A stretch of DNA of 64,000 nucleotides from Marinobacter aromaticivorans (GCF_002806975.1 NZ_NIHD01000001.1:372001-436000), one strand, 5' to 3'; positions 1 through 11,801 are shown, numbered from the stretch's first letter. A program made the numbers and translations. The notes: a model not told the origin generated them from the sequence alone.

Positions 1-1
1 C

Positions 2-1522
2 TATGATTACGAGCTCGGAGGTATGCAGCTTCCCGAGACTGTTATGGCCGCCTGCAACGGCTTCTTTACTGCCGCTAACCCGGGCACTGCGGGTTATCCA
101 TTCCTGACTACGGCAGCCGCCAACCTTATTCGCGTTTTTGGCAATGAATCCCAGAAAGCCAGCTTTCTGCCCAACATGCTCAGCGGTCGCTACAGTGGCA
201 CCATGGCTCTCACGGAGCCCCATGCCGGCTCGTCGCTGGCGGACATTCGCACCTCCGCCACACCAGCAGACGATGGCCACTACCTGATAAAAGGCGCAAA
301 AATCTACATCTCCGGTGGTGAGCAGAGCATCACCGAGAACATAGTCCACATGGTGCTTGCCAAAATCAAAGGCGCTCCCGCCGGAGTGAAGGGCATCTCC
401 CTGTTCATTGTTCCCAAGTTCCGGGTCGACAGCGACGGCAACCCCGCTGACCGTAATGGCGTGAGTCTGGCCGGCCTGATTCACAAACTCGGCTACCGCG
501 GCACCACCTCCACGGCACTCAGTTTTGGCGACGATGCGCCCTGCCACGGTTATCTGGTGGGCGAGCCCCATCAGGGCCTGAAGTACATGTTCCAGATGAT
601 GAACGAGGCCAGGGTAGGCGTGGGCTTCGGCGCAGCGGTGATTGGCTATCGCGGCTACATGCACAGCCTGGAATACGCCAAAGACCGTTTGCAGGGCCGC
701 AAGGCTTCCGAGAAGAACCCGGAAAGCCCGCAAGTGCCGATTATTGAACATGCGGATGTGCGCAGAATGCTGCTGGCCCAGAAAGCCTACAGCGAAGGTG
801 GGTTGGCACTTTGCCTGTATGGCGCACGCCTGATGGACGACCAGCACACCCATCCGGATGAACAGAAGCGCACAGAAGCCGGCAAGCTGCTCGACCTGCT
901 TACACCGGTAATCAAGACCTGGCCCTCAGAACACGGCCCGAAGGCTAACGATCTTGCGATTCAGGTATACGGCGGAGCCGGCTATACCCGCGAGTACCCG
1001 GTGGAGCAGTGCTGGCGTGATAACCGCCTGAACCCTATCCACGAGGGCACCAGTGGGATTCAGGGTCTGGATCTGTTGGGCCGAAAGATCTGGCAGGATC
1101 AAAGCCACGGTTTGCAGTTGCTGATGCAGGAGATGCAGGTGGATTTGCAGGCTGCAACCACCGACCGCTGCCAGCAGTGGGCTTTGTCGCTGAGTGAAAC
1201 CTTGCAACAGGCCGTTAAAGTGACCCAAAATCTGGGTAAATCCTTGATGAGCGGCGAAGTAGACAAAACCCTCGCCAACGCTTCCTGCTATTTGCATCTG
1301 TTTGGCCATATCATCGTAGCCTGGATGTGGCTGCGACAGGCGAATGCTGCGGCGAATGCGCTGGCTTCTGCCAATACCGACGATGAGCGCAACTTCTACC
1401 AGGGCAAATTGCAGGCCGCCCAGTATTTCTTCCACTGGGAACTGCCGACGGTGGCTCAGGACTTGGTGTTGTTGCGGAATATGGATGACACTTGCCTGAA
1501 TATGAAAGCCGAGTGGTTCTAG
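2..1522 (+). CDS. Acyl-CoA dehydrogenase, large C-terminally extended type (5' end outside window)
   Basis: FAD enzyme that oxidises an acyl-CoA to the trans-2-enoyl-CoA and passes electrons to ETF (family knowledge). The frame is already open at base 2 (YDYELGG precedes the first Met at 23), so the gene begins upstream of the window and about 506 residues are visible. Seen: MALTEPHAGSSLADI (flavin/substrate region), VYGGAGYTREYPVEQ and IHEGTSGIQGLDLLGRK near the catalytic region, then a roughly 140-residue C-terminal extension typical of the DmdC/FadE5-like group (about 600 residues in total). It lies head-on to alkB and near an acyl-CoA synthetase-rich background, which fits beta-oxidation of alkane-derived or thioether acids. 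The substrate cannot be told from sequence. Confidence 0.9.
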   Translation, partial: YDYELGGMQLPETVMAACNGFFTAANPGTAGYPFLTTAAANLIRVFGNESQKASFLPNMLSGRYSGTMALTEPHAGSSLADIRTSATPADDGHYLIKGAKIYISGGEQSITENIVHMVLAKIKGAPAGVKGISLFIVPKFRVDSDGNPADRNGVSLAGLIHKLGYRGTTSTALSFGDDAPCHGYLVGEPHQGLKYMFQMMNEARVGVGFGAAVIGYRGYMHSLEYAKDRLQGRKASEKNPESPQVPIIEHADVRRMLLAQKAYSEGGLALCLYGARLMDDQHTHPDEQKRTEAGKLLDLLTPVIKTWPSEHGPKANDLAIQVYGGAGYTREYPVEQCWRDNRLNPIHEGTSGIQGLDLLGRKIWQDQSHGLQLLMQEMQVDLQAATTDRCQQWALSLSETLQQAVKVTQNLGKSLMSGEVDKTLANASCYLHLFGHIIVAWMWLRQANAAANALASANTDDERNFYQGKLQAAQYFFHWELPTVAQDLVLLRNMDDTCLNMKAEWF

Positions 1523-1541
1523 GCTTAGAGGTGCCTGCTTA

Positions 1542-1647
1542 GCCGGTGGGCTCCGACTCCCGGGAAACGCCCACGAGTACTTCCCTGTAGGGCTTGACGG
1601 TGGCCATCCTTGGCCACCGACATTTCCGGGAGTCGGAGCCCACCGGC
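1542..1647 (+). repeat. Composite hairpin element, copy 1
   Basis: Outer arms 1542-1563 and 1626-1647 are a perfect 22-bp inverted repeat. Between them lies a core of about 60 bp with an inner hairpin (CGGTGGCCA / TGGCCACCG, loop TCCT) and a degenerate first hairpin around TACTTCCCTGTA. The core order ACGAG-TAC...GGGCTTGAC...GGCCATCC-TTGGCC...GACATTT matches the cores at 61293-61404 and 61535-61642, while the outer arms do not. It sits between the 3' ends of the acyl-CoA dehydrogenase (+) and alkB (-), so a two-way terminator or RNA-end role is plausible. It could also be a small non-autonomous element. Confidence 0.85.
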
Positions 1648-1710
1648 GGCCCGCACCATAAGTTCGATGCGAGCCGTCACAAACTCAAATTTCCGAGCTC
1701 CTGGTGCCAG

Positions 1711-3000
1711 TCAGGCTGCCTTCTCCGAAGCCGAACCAGCCTCCTCCCGACGAGCCGCGGCTTTGGCGGCCACCTCCGCCGCATAATCCGCATACTTGGC
1801 CATCAGCTCGGCCTTACGATCCGGATCCCAGTTGATCTTGCTCAGATCGCCCTCGTAGTGATCGATCACCCGCTTATCCATCGTTTCATACCACCACTGG
1901 GGCACGTAAGCCGGTAACAGCATCGATGCGTAGCCGCCGGGTAATTGTGGGGCCTTGTCGAAGTGGCGCAGTGCCTGGAAGCTCCGCTGTGGATGGGCGT
2001 GATGATCTGAGTGACGCTGCAACTGATACAGGAACAGATTGGTCACAATATGATTGCTGTTCCAGCTATGCTCTGGCTGTGTGCGCTCGTACTTTCCATT
2101 CTTGTCCTTCTGGCGCAGGAGGCCATAGTGCTCAATGTAATTCACACTCTCCAGTAAACTGGCACCATACACTGCCTGGGCGGCGAGGAATGGAACCGCG
2201 CGAGGCCCGCAAACAAGCGTGGTCGCGCCAAAGAAACCGGCACTCATCGCCCAGCCCTGCAGCAGTTCATTGTCCAGGCTCCAGAAACTCTTGCCTTTGC
2301 GCGCAAGTCGCGCCTTCTCGATCTTCACTGAAGATTTGATACCACCGAGCACTGTGCGTGGCAAAAACTTCCAGAAGCTCTCCCCCATGCGACTGCTTGC
2401 AGGATCTTCCGGTGTTGCGACGCGCTTGTGGTGGCCAAAATTATGCTCAACAACAAAATGGGTGTAGCCCGTGGGCGCCAGTGCAGCCATGGCCATCAGT
2501 TTATTGAGTTTGCTTGATTTATGGCCCAGCTCATGGGCAGTGTTGATGCCAACGCCATTAATCGCACCAACGGTCAGCGTCAGGCCGATTTTATCCTCTA
2601 TCGGTGTGTTCTTGCGGCTTGCCAGCCAGGCACCCATAACGGTCATTGCGTACTGGGTGGGGATAAAGGCCTTGACGATGCGGCTGTAATACTTGTCTTG
2701 CTCCAAGGGCCCGACTGCAGATTCTGGCGGATTGCTGGGGTCTTCACCGATCGCCCGATCCAGAGCCGGAATAATACCGTGAACCAATGCCGGCCCGGTC
2801 CAGGCCAGTGCTTTCAGTTTTTTAGGCGCGACTGCATAACCGGTCAAGGCCGCCAGGCCTATACCGGGCAGGGCAGGGCCCAGTAGCCAGAGATAGCGTT
2901 TCGGGTCTTTCCATTTTTCAGCGGTGCCTGGTGCCGCAGGGTTGTCCGCCGGCTTTTTTATGTACTGTGGATCCAGATTGTTACGGATTTTGGCATTCAT
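1711..3000 (-). CDS. alkB: Alkane 1-monooxygenase
   Basis: Integral-membrane non-haem di-iron hydroxylase that oxidises the terminal carbon of medium-chain n-alkanes, using electrons from rubredoxin. All histidine motifs are present: HELGHK, EHNFGHHKRVATPEDPA, NYIEHYGL and LQRHSDHHAHP. Hydrophobic segments flank them. The start is set at Met 3000 (MNAKIRNNLD), preceded by GGAG seven bases upstream, giving 429 residues; the longer open frame to 3108 lacks a good ribosome site. The C-terminus is Ala/Glu/Lys rich. No rubredoxin or rubredoxin reductase gene is adjacent. The divergent neighbour at 3184 leaves about 180 bp for the promoter. Confidence 0.95.
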   Translation of the reverse strand: MNAKIRNNLDPQYIKKPADNPAAPGTAEKWKDPKRYLWLLGPALPGIGLAALTGYAVAPKKLKALAWTGPALVHGIIPALDRAIGEDPSNPPESAVGPLEQDKYYSRIVKAFIPTQYAMTVMGAWLASRKNTPIEDKIGLTLTVGAINGVGINTAHELGHKSSKLNKLMAMAALAPTGYTHFVVEHNFGHHKRVATPEDPASSRMGESFWKFLPRTVLGGIKSSVKIEKARLARKGKSFWSLDNELLQGWAMSAGFFGATTLVCGPRAVPFLAAQAVYGASLLESVNYIEHYGLLRQKDKNGKYERTQPEHSWNSNHIVTNLFLYQLQRHSDHHAHPQRSFQALRHFDKAPQLPGGYASMLLPAYVPQWWYETMDKRVIDHYEGDLSKINWDPDRKAELMAKYADYAAEVAAKAAARREEAGSASEKAA

Positions 3001-3183
3001 GGTGTTTCTCCAGTTCGGTGCACGTAACTCAAACTTATGTCCGACAATCTTGCAATGCAACAAATAAAAATACGTCTCCCAACGTTGGCTCAAAATGACA
3101 AAAAACAATTTGAGTGGCGGGCACGGGAAATCTGGACCAGACTTTCGGCACGAAAATGATAAAAAAACAGGGATGGTCTGGAG

Positions 3184-3438
3184 ATGAAAAGGTCAGATGC
3201 TTTGGTTGCAGGGGTCGGTTCTTTTCGCGCAACCCTCTGTGAATATTTGTCCAGCGGTCAGCTTCTGGAGGTGGTCTATCGCGACAGCGCTGGTCAAGTG
3301 TGTGTTGTGCACGACGTGATACGGGACATTTTCAGCCGCGCCGGGCAGGACTTCATTTTTCTTGGTCGCGGAACCATGCTGCCATTTGAGCGGATTTTGA
3401 CAATTGACGGTCAGCAAATTCATGGTATCTCCGATTAA
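3184..3438 (+). CDS. Small protein, possibly Rof-like (Rho-binding antiterminator fold)
   Basis: 84 residues. After about 20 residues the pattern CEYLSSGQLLEVVYRDSAG, then FIFLGRGTMLPFERILTIDG, resembles the short Sm-like beta barrel of Rof/YaeO proteins, which bind transcription factor Rho. This rests on pattern only. The ATG follows AGGGATGGTCTGGAG, so the ribosome site is only fair. The gene is divergent from alkB and shares its upstream region, so it could be a coincidental open frame or a regulator. It is shorter than most annotated genes and its function is not established. Confidence 0.4.
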   Translation: MKRSDALVAGVGSFRATLCEYLSSGQLLEVVYRDSAGQVCVVHDVIRDIFSRAGQDFIFLGRGTMLPFERILTIDGQQIHGISD

Positions 3439-3528
3439 AAAAAGGGTAACCGGCAGGTAATTGTGTGGTGTGGGGTATGGCTTTACCCTGTTCTTGGTTA
3501 CTAACGTTTACCAACAGAGGGATATGTT

Positions 3529-3822
3529 ATGAATAAGTTCACTCTCAGTGCGCTGTTTTTGTTTTTGACTTTGGGTCTTGCTGCCTGCAGCTCCGAGGAC
3601 AACGAAGGAGCCGATTTTGAGCAGGCCGCGGACAATGCTGAAGAGATGGTGGACGACGCAGGAAACTCAGTGGAAGAGACCTATGAAGAAGCCACTGGCC
3701 AGGATGAAGGCGTCATGGGTGAAATGAAAGAAGGTGCTGAAAACGCCGGCGAGGAAATGGGCGACGCCGCGGACGAAGCCGGTGACTCCATAGAGGAAGG
3801 CTATGACGAAGTGACTAAATAA
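3529..3822 (+). CDS. Highly acidic small lipoprotein
   Basis: 97 residues with a lipoprotein signal (MNKFTLSALFLFLTLGLAAC, lipobox LAAC, Cys20). The rest is almost entirely Glu, Asp, Ala and Gly with a repeated phrase of the type EEMVDDAGNSVEE / GEEMGDAADEAGDSIEE, about 11 residues per unit, likely an amphipathic helix. The ribosome site GAGGG precedes the ATG by seven bases. It is probably anchored in the outer or inner membrane facing the periplasm. Short acidic lipoproteins of this sort are common in marine gammaproteobacteria; no function is assigned. A GC-rich inverted repeat follows at 3833. Confidence 0.75.
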   Translation: MNKFTLSALFLFLTLGLAACSSEDNEGADFEQAADNAEEMVDDAGNSVEETYEEATGQDEGVMGEMKEGAENAGEEMGDAADEAGDSIEEGYDEVTK

Positions 3823-3832
3823 TCATGCCTCG

Positions 3833-3861
3833 GCTCTGGCGCGTTGCATCTGCGCCAGAGC
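3833..3861. terminator. GC-rich hairpin between convergent genes
   Basis: Perfect 10-bp arms GCTCTGGCGC (3833-3842) and GCGCCAGAGC (3852-3861) with a 9-nt loop. It lies between the acidic lipoprotein gene (+) and the lipoprotein gene at 3872 (-). No clear T-run follows on either strand, so it may act as an RNA-end stabiliser rather than a classical terminator. Confidence 0.5.
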
Positions 3862-3871
3862 GCTCCTCCGC

Positions 3872-4330
3872 TTACTCGGCTGTAGCCTTTTTGACGTAGA
3901 CCTGCGGGATTTCGCCTGAGGCATCAAAGTAAAACTCGTAGACTGCGCTTTCAGGTGGCGTAAAACGGAAATTCTCAAACACAGCCGAACAGTTGGCATT
4001 GACCGGCTCGCCGAGTTCAACCACCTTGTCTTCCTTTTCCGAGAGATAGCCGCAATTGGTACCGCTGCTCCAGTTGGCATCGCCAAACTTGAATTCATAA
4101 GGCTGGCCATCCGCTTTCAGTTCCACTTGGGTGCGATACAGGCCGCTGTCAACTTTCTTCACTTTGTACTCGGGCAGAGCATCCCACCAGGCAAACTGAC
4201 CTCTGAGATACAGCGAATCGCTATAGTCCCGCTCACCGCCGGTTGTGGCACAGCCTGTGACAGCCAGAACGGAGGCAAAGACAAGGGCGGGATTAAGGTT
4301 GAGGTTAAGGGCGCTGAGTTTCATATTCAT
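3872..4330 (-). CDS. Lipoprotein with starch-binding/pullulanase-associated-like domain
   Basis: 152 residues from Met 4330 (MNMKLSALNL), chosen because AGGAGA lies seven bases upstream; the longer frame would start inside the pulA terminator. It has a signal peptide ending in lipobox VTGC. The mature part (SLYLRGQFAWWDALPEYKV, YEFKFGDANWSSGTNCGYLS, FTPPESAVYEFYFDASG) resembles the small beta-sandwich modules attached to pullulanases and other surface amylases, with paired Cys. It lies directly downstream of pulA on the same strand, separated by a hairpin. A glucan-binding partner of the pullulanase is inferred from context, not shown. Confidence 0.65.
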   Translation of the reverse strand: MNMKLSALNLNLNPALVFASVLAVTGCATTGGERDYSDSLYLRGQFAWWDALPEYKVKKVDSGLYRTQVELKADGQPYEFKFGDANWSSGTNCGYLSEKEDKVVELGEPVNANCSAVFENFRFTPPESAVYEFYFDASGEIPQVYVKKATAE

Positions 4331-4345
4331 CAATGTTCTCCTTCT

Positions 4346-4376
4346 TTTTTTAAAAGCCACCGGAAGGCCCGGTGGC
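4346..4376 (-). terminator. Intergenic terminator/attenuator after pulA
   Basis: On the minus strand an 8-bp stem GCCACCGG / CCGGTGGC with a 5-nt loop (4356-4376) is followed by TTTT then an A-run. The ribosome site of the next gene begins only a few bases beyond, so partial read-through would lower expression of the downstream lipoprotein relative to pulA. Confidence 0.65.
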
Positions 4377-4401
4377 GGTAGGTGATCTGAGGCGTCGTTG
4401 A

Positions 4402-7563
<3,162 letters not shown>

Positions 7564-7669
7564 GAGAAATCCCCTTTTCCATTTTTTTTGTTTGGCTTTG
7601 AACCCTTTTGGGTCAGGTTCATAGTTGCGTGATAAAGCTGAAAGAACATCCTTCGGCAGGCAATTTTTC

Positions 7670-7701
7670 GGGGCGTAGATGAAATGGAGTGGGGGTAGTA
7701 G
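7670..7701 (-). promoter_or_regulatory. MalT-box-like pair upstream of pulA
   Basis: GGGGCGTAG (7670-7678) and GGGGGTAGTAG (7691-7701), 21 bases apart on the plus strand, about 110-140 bp before the pulA start. Read in the direction of pulA they are CTACTACCCCC and CTACGCCCC, the same orientation relative to the gene as in the other mal promoters of this window. The known enterobacterial MalT box is GGGGATGAGG-like; assignment here is inferred from recurrence beside mal genes. Confidence 0.55.
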
Positions 7702-7732
7702 AAACGGTTCAGGCTGGAAACGGTGCCGGCTG

Positions 7733-7762
7733 TAAAAAAAAGGGGCCGGCAAAAGCCGGCCC
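7733..7762 (-). terminator. Rho-independent terminator of lamB
   Basis: On the minus strand GGGCCGGC-TTTT-GCCGGCCC is followed by C and eight T residues. It lies 36 bp past the lamB stop codon. Confidence 0.9.
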
Positions 7763-7797
7763 AGAGGAGGTCCAACAAAAATGTGGGATTCAGAGCC

Positions 7798-9159
7798 TTA
7801 CCACCAGGCTTCTACCTGGGCACCAACCCGGATATTACCGTCGTCATCCCTGTCTTCTGCGCGGTCACCGAAGAAAGAGCCTGCGTAGAGCCGAATGGTT
7901 GGGCGAGCCCAGAAGCTGGGGCCTGCTGACCATTCCTGGGCAACAACGATTTTCTTGAGGTTCTTGTCATTGTCCGTGGACCATACAGAGCCGTCATAAT
8001 AGCCGGAGTCGTAACCCAGCTCGAGCGTGGTTTTCATAAAGTTTGTCCAGTTGTACTCTGGACGCAAAACAAAGCTCATCAAATGCGGGTCATTCTCGGC
8101 GGTGTTGCCGTAGGTCTTGCCCTGTTGATACAGAGCCGAATAACCCAGCTCTACTTTGTCGGTGAGTTTGATGACGCCCCAGTCCAGTACGCGCCAACTC
8201 TCCTCAATGGTCCCGTCCCACCAGGTGCTGTTCAGTGACTCACCGCCACCATGTGCAACATATGCCTCGTGGCCCATGGAGCCTTCTGCATACTGGACAA
8301 CAAACTTGTTGAATCCGCCCATCAGGCCGTGGGAGTACTCGGCGGTTAGGAAATAACCGTCGCGATCCACTTCTTTTGCTAATGTGTCCTTGGCTTCGTC
8401 CTGATCATCGGTCAGATCGGCGTAGCCGTAGATGCCGATTAGTTCCAGATTGCCGGAGGCCACCGGAAAGGCGTAGCGCAGGTCGATCTTGTTGTTCTGG
8501 ACATAGAAGTCGTCGGTGTTAGCGCTGTGCCGGGACGGTGTGTCGAAGTTGGTCACTGCGAAGGAGAGCTTGCCTGCGCCCACGTCAACGCCTTCAAGGC
8601 CCGCGCCGTAGCCAGAATTGTTTATATAATACAGGTCAAGGATGTGGACATCCTTACGCTGATAATAGCGTTTGCCGGCCCAAAGGGTGGCTTCGGGTGC
8701 CCAGCCAATTACACCCTTGGCCGAGCCATATGCCTGGCGAAGTGCAATGTCACCACCCGCCCAGGGTTCGCTGGAAGAGGTCGAGGTCTCCTGATTCGGG
8801 AAATCAATTCCGGTGACTTCATTGGGACCACTCAGTGACTGGTAATCATTGCCCTGATTCTCGGCCTGGTAAGCCAGCATCGTGTCGAAGCGAAAAACCC
8901 GGCCATCCTGATTGAACAACTCATCACCCAGGCTCAGTTCACCGTAGGTGTCGCACTCATCGCCAAGTCGTCCGACCAGATGGGCGTTTGCACCACTGCC
9001 GTAACACAGTTGTTCACCACCGTCGGAGGTGGTGCTCAGGCCTGCCCGGGCATAGCCATGAAAATCAACAGCAACAGCCGGGGTTGCCAGAACTGCGGCG
9101 GTTATTGCTGCAGCCAGGGGAAGCTTGTTTGCAGTAAAGCGCTTTTTGTTTTGCATCAT
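7798..9159 (-). CDS. lamB: Maltoporin (outer-membrane maltodextrin channel)
   Basis: Trimeric 18-stranded beta-barrel porin for maltose and maltodextrins. It has a signal peptide ending AVA, and the mature protein begins VDFHGYARAGL, nearly the same as E. coli LamB. At 453 residues it is close to the E. coli precursor length (446). Also seen: GGEQLCYGSG...LGDECDTYGELSLG with a Cys pair in the first extracellular loop, WAGKRYYQRKDVHILDLYY, and a C-terminal Trp-Trp suited to BAM recognition. Two Met codons follow AGGA; the first was taken. It faces zwf across a 431-bp intergenic region with MalT-box-like motifs, and is followed by a strong terminator. Confidence 0.95.
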   Translation of the reverse strand: MMQNKKRFTANKLPLAAAITAAVLATPAVAVDFHGYARAGLSTTSDGGEQLCYGSGANAHLVGRLGDECDTYGELSLGDELFNQDGRVFRFDTMLAYQAENQGNDYQSLSGPNEVTGIDFPNQETSTSSSEPWAGGDIALRQAYGSAKGVIGWAPEATLWAGKRYYQRKDVHILDLYYINNSGYGAGLEGVDVGAGKLSFAVTNFDTPSRHSANTDDFYVQNNKIDLRYAFPVASGNLELIGIYGYADLTDDQDEAKDTLAKEVDRDGYFLTAEYSHGLMGGFNKFVVQYAEGSMGHEAYVAHGGGESLNSTWWDGTIEESWRVLDWGVIKLTDKVELGYSALYQQGKTYGNTAENDPHLMSFVLRPEYNWTNFMKTTLELGYDSGYYDGSVWSTDNDKNLKKIVVAQEWSAGPSFWARPTIRLYAGSFFGDRAEDRDDDGNIRVGAQVEAWW

Positions 9160-9329
9160 CTGTATCCTGTGCTTTTTGTCATTTTAAATGTCAGGGAAGC
9201 GGAATCTCCGGTTGCTGAATACAGGTCAGCACAGGCCGGTTCGGGCTTCCGGTTCCCGCGATTGCAGCTTCTGTCAATCAGACATTGGGAAACCGGATTT
9301 CATAGTGTTGTAACCCGGGGGTTAGTACA

Positions 9330-9391
9330 TCATCCGTCCAAAAGAATTTGGGGGGTGAGTTTTCAGGGGTAGAAGGGGCGTAGGAGGATGA
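9330..9391 (-). promoter_or_regulatory. MalT-box-like array upstream of lamB
   Basis: On the plus strand GGGGGGTGAG (9350-9359), GGGGTAG (9366-9372), GGGGCGTAG (9375-9383) directly followed by GAGGATGA (9384-9391); the core GGATGA also occurs on the minus strand at 9335-9330. In lamB orientation the array reads TCATCCTCCTACGCCCC, matching the orientation rule seen at the other mal promoters. Control of lamB rather than zwf is inferred from that orientation. Confidence 0.55.
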
Positions 9392-9521
9392 CCCTGAATC
9401 ATGAGTGCCTGTTATCGTAAAAAGGGCTGATTATACCGCGTTGTCATGAATGGCGACGTAGTAAAAATATCATTTAAGGCAGGATTTCCTTGGAAAATGG
9501 ATTTTTTGATGTCATTATTTG

Positions 9522-9536
9522 TTTAAGATTACTACA
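9522..9536 (+). promoter_or_regulatory. HexR-like operator upstream of zwf
   Basis: TTTAAGATTACTACA lies 55 bp before the zwf ATG; its complement TGTAGTAATCTTAAA is close to the known HexR palindrome of gammaproteobacteria (TGTARTNNNNTTACA type). A weaker relative, CGTAGTAAAAATATCA, lies near 9456-9471. HexR senses KDPG and controls Entner-Doudoroff genes in this class. The hexR gene is not in the window. Confidence 0.45.
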
Positions 9537-9590
9537 TTTTCCCGCTCGTTAAGTTTTTGTGACGGGATACCCACCAGAGAGAAGGAACCA

Positions 9591-11066
9591 ATGGTCAACA
9601 AGATCAATACCCGTTGTGACCTGATGCTATTCGGTGCGCTGGGCGATCTTGCCCAGCGCAAACTGTTCCCGGCCCTTTATCAGTTGGAGCGCGCCAGCCT
9701 GCTGGCCGATGGCAGCCGGGTTCTGGCGATTGCCCGCACTAAGGCAGATACGGAAACCGTGCGCCGCCAGTTGTTTGAGAAGCTGAAGCAGTATGTGAAG
9801 CCGGAAGAGTTCGATGCGGGGTTGGCTGAGTCCTTTCTGCAGCGGGTTGATTACCAGATTCTGGATTTTAATGAACCGGGCGCCTTTGAAGTACTCAACG
9901 AATGGCGCGATGATGCCAACAACGAACTGATCGTTTACATGGCAACCCCACCTTCCATGTACGGTGTCATTGCCCGAAACCTGCGCTCGGCGAATTGCAG
10001 CTCAGAGAAGACGCGGGTGGTTGTAGAGAAGCCGATCGGTCACGACCTGGAATCCTCGAAAGTCATCAACGACGAATTGGGAGAGGTCTTCAATGAGAAC
10101 CAGCTGTTCCGGATTGATCATTATCTGGGCAAGGAAACGGTTCAGAACCTGATCGCCCTTCGTTTTGCCAATAACCTGTTTGCCTCCCAGTGGGACCAGA
10201 ACCATATCTCCCATGTCGAGATCAGCGTAGCCGAGAGTGTTGGAATTGAAGGCCGGTGGGGGTATTTCGACAAAGCCGGCCAGATTCGCGACATGGTTCA
10301 GAACCACCTGCTTCAGCTGTTGTGCCTGATTGCCATGGACCCGCCGTCAGACCTTTCTGCAGACAGTATTCGTGATGAAAAAGTAAAAGTGCTCAAAGCG
10401 TTGAAACAGATTACGCCCGACATGATGGACAGCTACGTTGTCCGTGGTCAGTACACAGCCGGCACGAGTAACGGCAAGCCGGTTCCCGGCTATCTGGAAG
10501 AAGACGGTGCCAACAAAGGCAGTGCCACCGAAACCTTTGTGGCGCTGAAGGCCGAAATCGATAACTGGCGCTGGTCCGGTGTTCCTTTTTACATCCGCAC
10601 CGGTAAACGCCTGCCGGAGAAACTTTCCCAGATCATCATTCACTTCAAGCCGGCGCCGCACTACATCTTTGATCCGGACCAGAAGCACCTGGCCAACAAC
10701 AAATTGATTATCCGCCTGCAGCCGGACGAGGGTATGGCCCTGAAGATCCTTACCAAGGATCAGGGGCTCGATAAGGGTATGCGGCTGCGTCAGGGCCCGC
10801 TGGAGCTGACTTTTTCCGAGACCTTTGCCACCGACCGCATTCCCGACGCCTATGAGCGTTTGCTTTGGGAGGTCATGAAGGGTAATCAATACCTGTTCGT
10901 TCGTCGGGACGAGGTGGAATACGCCTGGCGCTGGGTGGATCAGGTTATCCGGAACTGGAAAGACGGCGGCGAGCCGCCCAAGCGTTACGCCGCTGGAACC
11001 TGGGGGCCGGTTGCCTCCATTGCCATGATCACACGGGACGGGAGGAGTTGGTATGAAGATGTCTGA
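9591..11066 (+). CDS. zwf: Glucose-6-phosphate 1-dehydrogenase
   Basis: Oxidises glucose-6-phosphate to 6-phosphogluconolactone, reducing NADP+; first step of the Entner-Doudoroff and pentose phosphate routes. The start is Met 9591 ([10 protein letters not shown]) after AGAAGGA; the upstream frame from 9519 runs through the operator region and is rejected. 491 residues. The nucleotide-binding loop is [11 protein letters not shown] (residues 15-25; the family usually has GASGDLA) and the active-site motif is [13 protein letters not shown]. Its 3' end overlaps pgl by 14 bases, so zwf-pgl-eda form one operon. Confidence 0.97.
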   Translation: MVNKINTRCDLMLFGALGDLAQRKLFPALYQLERASLLADGSRVLAIARTKADTETVRRQLFEKLKQYVKPEEFDAGLAESFLQRVDYQILDFNEPGAFEVLNEWRDDANNELIVYMATPPSMYGVIARNLRSANCSSEKTRVVVEKPIGHDLESSKVINDELGEVFNENQLFRIDHYLGKETVQNLIALRFANNLFASQWDQNHISHVEISVAESVGIEGRWGYFDKAGQIRDMVQNHLLQLLCLIAMDPPSDLSADSIRDEKVKVLKALKQITPDMMDSYVVRGQYTAGTSNGKPVPGYLEEDGANKGSATETFVALKAEIDNWRWSGVPFYIRTGKRLPEKLSQIIIHFKPAPHYIFDPDQKHLANNKLIIRLQPDEGMALKILTKDQGLDKGMRLRQGPLELTFSETFATDRIPDAYERLLWEVMKGNQYLFVRRDEVEYAWRWVDQVIRNWKDGGEPPKRYAAGTWGPVASIAMITRDGRSWYEDV

Positions 11067-11772
11067 TGTCGGTCTGCCCAAGGGGGTCAGTGACCGGTCC
11101 GGTGAAAACCCGGACGAAGTGGCTCGGAATCTTGCCGATGCGGTTGCCGGATTTTTGATGGATCGTCTCAAAGAAGCGCCCAGGGCCAGTCTGGTGGTTT
11201 CCGGTGGGTCCACGCCGCTGCCCTTTTTCAAGGCTCTGTCCACCAGGGAACTGGACTGGAGCAGGGTAGACGTTCTGCTGGCGGATGAACGCTGGGTGGA
11301 CGCGGACAATGACGCAAGTAACACCCGTCTGGTCAAGGACAACCTGCTGCAAAATCGCGCTGCATCGGCGCGATTCCTGTCACTCAAGCAGTCCGGCGCT
11401 ACGCCGGCAGATGGACTGGACCGGGTCAAAGCCGAGCTGGCCGATCTGGCTTTGCCACTGGATGTATTGATTCTGGGGATGGGAAATGACGGCCACACCG
11501 CCTCCCTGTTTCCGGACGCACCGGAACTGGCGTACGCCATGGACCCTGAATGCCAGGACATAGTTGCCGCCACAACACCGGCGTCGCAGCCCCAGAAGCG
11601 CATAACCCTGACCTGGCCGCCCCTGAGAGACGCGCGTTTTACTGCATTGCACCTGAAGGGTGAGGACAAACTGGCAACCCTGGAACGGGCCATTTCAGAA
11701 CCGGAAAAAATTCTGGAAATGCCGGTCAGGGCCTTCCTCAAACCCGGTCTGCAGGTATTCTGGAGCCCCTGA
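11053..11772 (+). CDS. pgl: 6-phosphogluconolactonase
   Basis: Hydrolyses 6-phosphogluconolactone to 6-phosphogluconate, between Zwf and Edd. 239 residues of the DevB/SOL type: [17 protein letters not shown] near the N-terminus, [18 protein letters not shown] in the middle, and [18 protein letters not shown] with the catalytic His. The start at 11053 has GGAGGAG five bases upstream, inside the zwf reading frame, so translation is coupled. A second Met lies two codons later. Confidence 0.95.
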   Translation: MKMSDVGLPKGVSDRSGENPDEVARNLADAVAGFLMDRLKEAPRASLVVSGGSTPLPFFKALSTRELDWSRVDVLLADERWVDADNDASNTRLVKDNLLQNRAASARFLSLKQSGATPADGLDRVKAELADLALPLDVLILGMGNDGHTASLFPDAPELAYAMDPECQDIVAATTPASQPQKRITLTWPPLRDARFTALHLKGEDKLATLERAISEPEKILEMPVRAFLKPGLQVFWSP

Positions 11773-11801
11773 AAGCGCCTCGATTTTGTAATGGAGAACA
11801 T

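Larger units (their letters stand above)
9160..9590. other. Divergent lamB/zwf regulatory region
   Basis: This 431-bp gene-free stretch separates lamB (-) from zwf (+). Its lamB side carries G-rich MalT-box-like motifs (9330-9391) and its zwf side carries HexR-like palindromes (around 9456-9471 and 9522-9536). I see no convincing small gene or RNA in it. Confidence 0.6.

Noticed and set aside
1594..1917. Plus-strand frame downstream of the acyl-CoA dehydrogenase
   Set aside because: Begins inside composite hairpin copy 1 and runs antisense into alkB; it is a translation of the repeat.
9350..9391. MalT boxes as activators of zwf
   Set aside because: Their orientation matches the lamB direction as in all other mal promoters here, so lamB is the simpler target; dual action is kept only as a hypothesis.
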